From NCBI GenBank assembly GCA_000934455.1, contig KN882322.1, positions 265,049 to 303,087 of the forward strand: a DNA stretch of 38,039 nucleotides, written 5' to 3'. Source of the DNA: Apostichopus parvimensis (lineage: Eukaryota > Echinodermata > Holothuroidea > Aspidochirotida > Stichopodidae). The notes beneath the pieces were generated by a model. That model did not search any database and was not told where the DNA came from. It worked only from the letters and a program-made list of their open reading frames with translations. Of the stretch, positions 33,001-38,039 are shown one piece after another; positions within the stretch are counted from its first letter, which is position 1, and the number at the start of each line of letters is the position of its first letter. The translations under genes were made by a program, and so were the position numbers.

Positions 33001-36000
33001 TCCCAGATTCTGTCGTTTTCAATAATACCAATGAACTAAATCATTCTTAGGACTCAATGAACTTGAAAAACAATTATAAGTAAACAGCAACAACTCAACA
33101 GCAAAAGGTTGCATTCTAGTCGCTGTCTAGGCTCAAAATGCAGTTATAATGCTTGTGAACATTTCTGTCTTCCCCTTGGAAACATGATTTTATACAAAAA
33201 ATGGTAAGGATTAGAGGTCTGCTTCATAGGTCACATTGTGCAATATTTTTCTATTGCACTAAAAATTTGTATAAGTATTATTTGTCGTTACCCTCTCATT
33301 TTAATGTCGACAACTTGATTTCTCACTTAATCGGTTCATTTGTTGTTTTTCTTCTCCTTATTTTGCTGTATTATGCAGCAAAGGGAATATTTCTGTCAGT
33401 TGGTGCAGTCGATGAAACTTTGTCACACAAACAGCAAAGAAGTCGACCAAATTTCCATCTTCATTGGTAGTTGGAATATGGGTGAGGAATAAAATTCAAT
33501 TCAAACTGACATAAATTAGAGTCTTGTTTAGTTGCAATAGTGAAAATTTATTCCGAAGTTATTTGTTTTGCCTGTTATTAACAAAATTATTTACTTATTA
33601 GTAGTAATAAACTTAGTATTATATAAGCAATATCATAATCAGTATCTCGTTTCATAGCTACTAAAGAAACCTTTACAAAAATGGGTAAGCTTGACCAAGA
33701 CTACATTGTCATACTTAAAGGTAGTCTGTATAGGCCCCAAATTATAGCACGCTATAATTGCTAGAAGTTTTCAAAAAGTACTTTCCTGGAGGTGTTTACC
33801 CTCTAAATTGTTGTCATACATTCTAAATGAACACACAAGATGACTGAATGTCCCAGTGAGGTTAATTTCCTCCAAGATGGTAATGAAAACAGTATAAGAA
33901 TTTGACCAAAGTGTTCATATATTTAAAATCTAGCATATTTGTGGTCAATACAGCTTACCTTTAAAAATATAGAAGAAATTTTTTGTATGTGGAAATCATG
34001 CACTTTCCTTGACCATATTTCATGTGATTTTAATATGGACATCCACCTCTTACATATATCCATAGTAAATGTTCTTTTTCTGCGAAGGATATATCGAGAG
34101 GATATGCATACCTTTGTTCATGGACATGCAGTTTCCTTAGGATATACCCTAACAATCAAGTTAAGCCTAACTGTTATAGTAAGGTGCCTAACTGTTATAG
34201 TAAGGTGCTTGTTTTGTGAAGGAAGTATGTAAAGAAAAAGCCTCCTTTTCTTCATGGAAAATTTTCCATTTTGCTTTCGAAAATATCAGTTCAGTTTATG
34301 CCTAACAATGATAATACACTGTATCAATAGGATATCTTCTCTCAAAATTTGTTGTACTTTGTAAAAGTATCGCATTAACGTACGACATCATTCGAGCCAT
34401 TTCAAGAAATTCATGTTAGTCTTGTTGACTTTTTTAATTTTTTTTTTATACTTTTCTTGCAACAGGAGATGCTGCCCCTCCCTCAAACTTTCTGTCATGG
34501 CTGAGGTGTCAAGGAGAGGGCAAACAAAGAGACAAAAACATTCCATTTTTGGGGTTCGATGTTTACGTGATCGGTACTCAGGAGAGTTCACTCAGCGAAA
34601 GGGACTGGCTGACCAGAGTCAAGAACGCGATTAAGCAGATCACGCCAGGTTCGACCAAGGAGTATCACGTCGTGAGTTGGACCCCTCTTCGAATCTCATC
34701 AAATTGGATGGGTTTTATATAAGAAATCCTTTTCTGTTTGAAGTTTATTCCATTGCTCTTTGTTTCAGTACAGTTGTTATTCTGTTACAATGTCATGTGA
34801 TAGTCATATAAAAAACTTACCCACAACTTATTTATTAAACTCATCCATTCAAAAAATCTTGCTGCTTGCAGCAACTAATGACATCTTTCTCAAAAACATG
34901 TATGAAATTCCAACTTTAAAAAGAGGTGAGAATTTCCTAGACAACCATTTCTTTTCTCCTAACAAAGGCACAGTCAATAAAGGGGAAGGTGACATAGTTT
35001 TATATAAACTATTTTCACTTTATTGGTACTGCTGTTTTGTTGCATTTCTCTTGTTATTAAAGTATTTTTTATGATAGAAATTTAAAAACATGATGGAAGC
35101 AAAACCATGTGTAAAGATTTTCATCTGATTTGTACAGACACTGTCAAGTAATCAATAGAAAACTGTCATAATAGGTTTAGTGGCTGCCATATCTAGGAAT
35201 GCCTCAGCCATGGAATACAATGCTGCAAGTTTGTCCTCACCACTGAAGGCTTGCCCAACCTCTACATTAGGCAGGGATGTGCCCAGGATTTGAGTGTCGG
35301 GTATACTGATCGCTGTAGGAGGGGGTGTCCACCTCCCCTTTGAGAAATTTTTCTATTTTTGAAGGTGCTCAGATGCCAAATGCTGGCACTTGTGTAGCTT
35401 TTTAAGCACACACACAAGTACTAGTTTTGCTAACAATTTACATTTTTTAATTTTTTCTTCAATTTATGTTGAATATATTGTTAGGAATGTCGGGATTTTA
35501 GATGAAAATAGTGCTGGGCGGGATTCACGATTTTTAAGACAGTGGTGGGCGGTAATTTTTAGTGCTGGGCAGGGCCCCCCAGTGCCGTCCAGCATGGGCA
35601 CATCCCTGATTAGGTATCGAGTGACACAATTTTCAGGATATGACTGATGGATGTGCGTGCTGCCCTTACAAGTGTTTGCACATTACTACAGGGTGCTACT
35701 GTGTTTAGTGGGTTCTACTAGATATTAACGAATAATTATGACTTTCCTGGACTCGTGATCAAGAAATGATTTGACCTCTCCTTCAGGTAACCCTGAGTTC
35801 TTTATGGGGAATCAGGTTAACCGTTTTAGTCAAACCAGACCATCAGCACAGGATTAGTAATGTGCGGACATCATCTGTCAAGACCGGCATCGCTAATGCT
35901 CTGGGTAAGTTAATGTGGCCACAAAAGCTTGTAGCGGTCTCGTTATAAGGATGTATTACAAAATGACTTTTGCCGAGTCTTCGTCAAGAAGAACGTTAAC

Positions 36001-38039
36001 TGCTGAAAAGGACATTAAAAAACGAATAAGGAGAAGAACACAAGAAATATGCGAAAAACTCCAATGAATAGGTGGGGTGAGGTGGGGTGGGGTGCGGTAC
36101 GTCATGGAGGTGGGAATGTGGCAGTGCCTGTATCATTGGCTTGTAATAATAATAAAACCAGCCACTGCGTAGTGTTTTTTCAGTTGCTATGTTCTGTTAC
36201 GGAAGTGGAAGATAACTATGAGATCGCATATTTTGATAATTTTCACTAAAGGTACTTAACTGGTTTATTAAGCAGTTCTGGCATGTGTCTACATATGAAT
36301 TCTATAAACTAACTCTCCAAATACTTGTTGATGGAAGGAAATGTTTATGCCTGTGTTTGTAACTGTCATTCATTTAAGTAAGATGAACCATCATTGTCCC
36401 AAAATATTCTCAAATGTCCCAAACTGCTCAACCTAGTGTTCATAAGCACCTGTTGAAAACATTAGAGCAAGACAACATAATGTGTAGATCATATATTAGG
36501 ATTACAATATGTCTTACATTGCAAAGACATCCAGCGATCTAAATTACATTATTCATCTCTCAACAGGTAACAAGGGGGCGGTGGGCGTCTCCTTCTACTT
36601 CAGTAATACCTGTTTCTGTTTCATAAACTCTCATCTGACCTCAGGGACTGAAAAGATGCTTAGGTAAGATATTTTTTAAATTTCTAATTTGATTCCAGTG
36701 AAAATAGAACTAAGTTTCCTAGGTAACATTGACAAGTAGAAGCCACAAATGGCCTTGCATTGAAATGTTCTTGGTTCAGTTTGCATGTTTTAAATAATGA
36801 TCTTTTTTTTGCTTTTGTAATTTTGCAGGAGAAACCAGAATTATCATGACATACTGAAAGGTCTGAATCTTGGTTCTAAAGGTCTCAGCGTATTTGATCT
36901 GACCAATCAGTTTCACCATTTATACTTTCTGGGAGATTTGAATTATCGCGTCGAATGGAATGTGCAGGTACTTTAATACTTGTATTGTGAGGACAGTATC
37001 AGCTCTTATAAGAGAGTGTGTTGAGTTTAAGGTGACAGTTTTATGCAGTTTGCAAGGCATTGCCTTTAAATACAAAGTGAAAATAAAAAGGAAAATAAAA
37101 TGAAAATGAAAAATGAATTATTAATCAAACTTGCAAAGAGCATGGACATTATTTTAGCTTGACCAGGATTTGAACCATTGATCTCAGGTACTATTTATTT
37201 AATTTAATTTTTAAATTAAAGGAAAGAAAAACAGCCTGGAATTTGTAACACATGTGGGCCTCAACAGAACAGTAATGGTTTGTAGTGCTGTTAGTAAAAA
37301 CCTTGATTGAAGTGGGTATGGACCGACATTGTCAAGTTAATGTATTTTGTGGGAGTTGAAATTGCCTAGTGGCTGACTAAAATTAGTCTGCTGGTAACAG
37401 AAGTCAGTAGTTTACTGTCAAGATTTTCAAAGTATAGACCAAACCGAAAAAAATTCTTCATATACGCTAGAAGGTTGGCCTAGTCCACTGCAATCTGTCT
37501 TCATCTACCAAATCTCTGTCCCTGAATCGTAAGATCAGACTGAATAGTTACTCTGAAATTTGCCTCGTAACTTAAATTGCAAATTTTGAAATAGCTACTC
37601 ACAAAAGTATCAGTTAGTACAAAATGTTTTTGTTTTGTTGCTATTATTCTTATTATTATTGTTATTGTTGCTGCTATTGTTGTTGTTATTGTTATTGTTG
37701 TTGTAATTATTATTATTACTATTATTATTACAGGACATCTTACAACACATTGCCAAGAAGGATTACTCTACTTTACTGAAATATGACCAGCTAATGGAAC
37801 AGCAGAATAAAGATGAAGTTTTTGTTGGATTCAGTAAGAATTATGTTTGATGATTCACACATGTGAAATCGGGAGATGCGATGGCTGAGTTTGTTTGCTG
37901 TACCTTCCTTTGACAATAAGCATATTCAGGAGATCTCATTTGGGGATTGCAGGGAATTCATATAAAAGTTGTTCGATAATCCACAACATCTTCCCCCTCA
38001 TCCTCACTTATAGCTGCACAGATCAGTGTTACTATCAAC
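23906..38039 (+). CDS. INPP5D/INPPL1: SHIP-type SH2 inositol 5-phosphatase, 15 exons, 3' end outside window
   Basis: Hydrolyses the 5-phosphate of PI(3,4,5)P3 at the plasma membrane (known for the family). CDS starts at ATG 23932 (GGCACCATGG, with an in-frame TGA at 23911). Coding exons: 23932-24077, 24586-24649, 25421-25550, 26910-27156, 28539-28629, 29381-29461, 30744-30950, 31754-31898, 32384-32478, 33379-33481, 34466-34671, 35787-35904, 36567-36663, 36829-36967, 37734-37833. They sum to 1969 nt, 656 codons plus one base, with all phases matching. Domains: SH2 (9-100), acidic and helical linker (114-320), PH-related (323-425), 5-phosphatase from about 425: GSWNMG (Asn435), IGTQE (Glu476), KTGIANALGNKGAVGVSF, NSHLTSG, GDLNYR (Asp613). 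The order SH2 then 5-phosphatase is unique to SHIP. One invertebrate gene probably corresponds to both vertebrate SHIP1 and SHIP2. The rest of the catalytic domain, C2 and tail lie beyond the edge. Introns 24078-24585, 28630-29380, 30951-31753, 31899-32383, 32479-33378 and 35905-36566 hold nothing I recognise. Confidence 0.94.
24586..24649 (+). CDS. INPP5D/INPPL1: SHIP exon 2: SH2, middle
   Basis: 64 nt encoding WCDGQIYQYRILPTAAGKFQ plus MK. The YRILP segment matches vertebrate SHIP SH2 domains. Acceptor TCTCAG, donor GTATGT. Confidence 0.9.
24661..24712. repeat. (ATCA)n microsatellite
   Basis: About twelve imperfect ATCA/ATCT units starting 11 nt after the exon 2 donor. Confidence 0.85.
25273..25318 (+). 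repeat. 46-bp inverted repeat, left arm
   Basis: Matches the reverse complement of 28055-28100 at 44 of 46 positions. It lies in the intron before SHIP exon 3; its partner lies in the intron after exon 4. Probably remnants of one mobile element family. Confidence 0.75.
25421..25550 (+). CDS. INPP5D/INPPL1: SHIP exon 3: SH2, end
   Basis: 130 nt, phase 0 at its start. It encodes YANNIRGDTYSNVSELITSV, then GLYCPLRNPVPVAKEDYVDT, corresponding to the last SH2 helix and the GL...L..PVP end of SHIP SH2 domains. Acceptor TTCTCAG, donor GTATAT. Confidence 0.88.
26030..26335 (-). mobile_element. tRNA-derived SINE, family B, copy 2
   Basis: On the minus strand: A box TGGTCAAATGG (near 26313-26303), B box GGTTAGATCC (near 26273-26264), then a body homologous to 4089-4375. 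It lies in the SHIP intron 25551-26909, antisense to the gene. An open frame over its tail (25953-26138) is not a gene. Confidence 0.65.
26910..27156 (+). CDS. INPP5D/INPPL1: SHIP exon 4: acidic patch and helical linker
   Basis: 247 nt. It opens with an acidic run (DDDDEDD), then a Ser-rich segment and helical stretches (LLLARLNQMDISSLDREFVD and PQLKTMMEYLGRSLKK), resembling the SH2-to-PH linker of SHIP. Acceptor TGTCACAG, donor GTAAGC. Confidence 0.88.
27700..28007. repeat. 24-bp minisatellite spanning an assembly gap
   Basis: Units of TATATGTGATCT TTGTGTGATCCG, themselves two related 12-bp halves. Several diverged units are visible on each side of the N run (27826-27964). In the SHIP intron 27157-28538. 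Confidence 0.9.
27826..27964. other. Assembly gap
   Basis: 139 N inside the 24-bp minisatellite, most likely a collapsed or unresolved repeat. Confidence 0.99.
28055..28100 (-). repeat. 46-bp inverted repeat, right arm
   Basis: Inverted partner of 25273-25318 (two mismatches), in the intron after SHIP exon 4. Confidence 0.75.
28539..28629 (+). CDS. INPP5D/INPPL1: SHIP exon 5: helical linker
   Basis: 91 nt encoding EAEYFLVKMKVLHSLFDLKK, then NPTQKYKFPR, completing the split Lys of exon 4. Acceptor GTTTCAG, donor GTAAGT. Assignment rests on phase and on compatibility with both neighbours. Confidence 0.85.
29381..29461 (+). CDS. INPP5D/INPPL1: SHIP exon 6: helical linker
   Basis: 81 nt, 27 codons in phase 0, encoding AEEDIKLTDLLKTMANCQ, then NEVRSVEKT. 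It resembles the SKLSQLTSLL-type helix before the PH-related region of vertebrate SHIP1. Acceptor CATTCAG, donor GTAAGT. Confidence 0.85.
29995..30024. repeat. Perfect 10-bp stem-loop in intron 6
   Basis: GTGACATTGT (29997-30006), a 6-nt loop, then ACAATGTCAC (30013-30022), extended by one G-U and one A-U pair. The stem is short for a microRNA precursor. The rest of intron 29462-30743 shows nothing else. Confidence 0.35.
30744..30950 (+). CDS. INPP5D/INPPL1: SHIP exon 7: Ser/Thr/Pro-rich linker
   Basis: 207 nt, 69 codons in phase 0. Rich in S, T and P (SDPTSPLEPLTTSGLP, STPPSLPVYPAQHFE), poorly conserved in the family. The final PAQHFE leads into the PH-related domain. Acceptor CTTCCAG, donor GTGAGT. 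Confidence 0.85.
31754..31898 (+). CDS. INPP5D/INPPL1: SHIP exon 8: PH-related domain, first part
   Basis: 145 nt encoding NKMKLTVNVTQGFLTIVKPS and KDEIVTYKQDT, matching the MQLKVDVESGKLIIKKSKDG strands of SHIP1 in pattern. Acceptor TCTCGTAAG, donor GTAAGC. Confidence 0.9.
32384..32478 (+). CDS. INPP5D/INPPL1: SHIP exon 9: PH-related domain, second part
   Basis: 95 nt encoding IAQLVKSRDNKTRLMIAF, then KKKEYSFEHAK, equivalent to the LIKS...Y.FADSK segment of SHIP. Acceptor CGTTTCAG, donor GTGAGC. Confidence 0.9.
33379..33481 (+). CDS. INPP5D/INPPL1: SHIP exon 10: start of 5-phosphatase domain
   Basis: 103 nt encoding QREYFCQLVQSMKLCH (end of the PH-related region) and ISIFIGSWNMG, the first 5-phosphatase motif, with Asn435 as metal ligand. 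Acceptor TTATGCAG, donor GTGAGG. Confidence 0.95.
34166..34207. repeat. 21-bp tandem duplication
   Basis: Two exact adjacent copies of a 21-bp unit (CCTAACTGTTATAGTAAGGTG minus its last base is 20) in the SHIP intron 33482-34465, which is otherwise empty. Confidence 0.9.
34466..34671 (+). CDS. INPP5D/INPPL1: SHIP exon 11: 5-phosphatase, Mg-binding glutamate
   Basis: 206 nt encoding GDAAPPSNFLSWLRCQGEGK, FDVYVIGTQESSLSERDWL and VKNAIKQITPG. Glu476 of IGTQE is the conserved metal ligand. Acceptor TTGCAACAG, donor GTGAGT. Confidence 0.95.
35272..35608 (-). mobile_element. Short inverted-repeat transposon (MITE), copy 2
   Basis: 337 bp with ends CAGGGATGTGCCCA and its inverse, flanked by a 6-bp duplication ATTAGG (35266-35271 and 35609-35614). 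Inverted relative to the homologous copy at 12117-12471. In the SHIP intron 34672-35786. Confidence 0.88.
35787..35904 (+). CDS. INPP5D/INPPL1: SHIP exon 12: 5-phosphatase core
   Basis: 118 nt encoding SLWGIRLTVLVKPDHQHRIS and SSVKTGIANALG, nearly matching TLWNIRIVVLAKPEHENRIS of SHIP1. Acceptor CCTTCAG, donor GTAAGT. Confidence 0.96.
36567..36663 (+). CDS. INPP5D/INPPL1: SHIP exon 13: 5-phosphatase core
   Basis: 97 nt encoding NKGAVGVSFYFSNTCFCFIN, then SHLTSGTEKMLR. NKGAV and NSHLTSG are invariant in the family; the His is catalytic. Acceptor CAACAG, donor GTAAGA. Confidence 0.96.
36829..36967 (+). CDS. INPP5D/INPPL1: SHIP exon 14: GDLNYR motif
   Basis: 139 nt encoding RRNQNYHDILKGLNLGSKGL and HHLYFLGDLNYRVEW, with the catalytic Asp613 and the Arg that contacts substrate. 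Acceptor TTTTGCAG, donor GTACTT, the weakest donor of the set. Confidence 0.95.
37637..37730 (+). repeat. (TTR)n trinucleotide repeat at exon 15 acceptor
   Basis: About 30 TTG, TTA and CTA-type units run up to the CAG acceptor at 37731-37733, so the repeat itself serves as the pyrimidine tract. Confidence 0.85.
37734..37833 (+). CDS. INPP5D/INPPL1: SHIP exon 15: 5-phosphatase, last exon in window
   Basis: 100 nt encoding DILQHIAKKDYSTLLKYDQL and QNKDEVFVGF, matching the KQQQYADLLSHDQL...KVFLHF region of SHIP1. Donor GTAAGA; the next codon is split and continues outside the window. The remaining 206 bases are intron. Confidence 0.94.

Noticed and set aside
34760..35074. 104-codon plus-strand frame in SHIP intron
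   Set aside because: Lies between two well-placed 5-phosphatase exons that join in phase; hydrophobic AT-rich translation without homology.
35390..35647. 85-codon plus-strand frame
   Set aside because: Lies on MITE copy 2; same reason.

Overview
The window is animal nuclear DNA: AT-rich, with many short exons bounded by GT-AG introns, tRNA-derived SINE-like elements, a short inverted-repeat transposon family, microsatellites and two assembly gaps (10305-10627 and 27826-27964). It holds two protein-coding genes lying head to head. I followed both exon by exon, and the reading frame is kept across every junction.

Gene 1 (minus strand, exons from 17154 down to 1982) encodes a SHARK/HTK16-type cytoplasmic tyrosine kinase: SH2, ankyrin repeats, second SH2, proline-rich linker, Syk-like kinase domain. 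Eleven exons are seen. From the best start codon (17036) they give 849 residues ending in a stop at 1982-1984. Gene 2 (plus strand, exons from about 23906 to beyond the right edge) encodes a SHIP-type SH2-containing inositol 5-phosphatase (INPP5D/INPPL1 family). Fifteen coding exons are visible: SH2, acidic and helical linker, PH-related region, and the first part of the 5-phosphatase domain with its Mg-binding and catalytic motifs. About 656 residues are present and the 3' part is outside the window.

Vertebrates are generally considered to lack SHARK but to have SHIP. An invertebrate is therefore indicated, plausibly a non-vertebrate deuterostome such as an echinoderm, but the species is inferred and not shown.

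Layout: 1-1981 is the 3' flank of SHARK. 1982-17154 is SHARK, with introns holding a tRNA-derived SINE (8297-8530), a second SINE family (4089-4375), G-rich tracts and one inverted-repeat transposon (12117-12471). 17155-23905 is a 6.75 kb gene-free divergent interval with three notable palindromes, one made of two perfect AACCGGTT Grainyhead-type sites. 23906-38039 is SHIP, whose introns hold a second copy of the SINE, a 24-bp minisatellite spanning a gap, a second transposon copy (35272-35608) and a 46-bp inverted repeat bracketing exons 3-4.

How the genes may work together: in other animals SHARK/Syk-type kinases act downstream of phagocytic ITAM receptors (Draper/CED-1 type in flies), and SHIP removes the 5-phosphate of PI(3,4,5)P3 and restrains such signalling. 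A divergent pair of an activating kinase and its restraining phosphatase is the most interesting feature here. Shared regulation is an inference to be tested.
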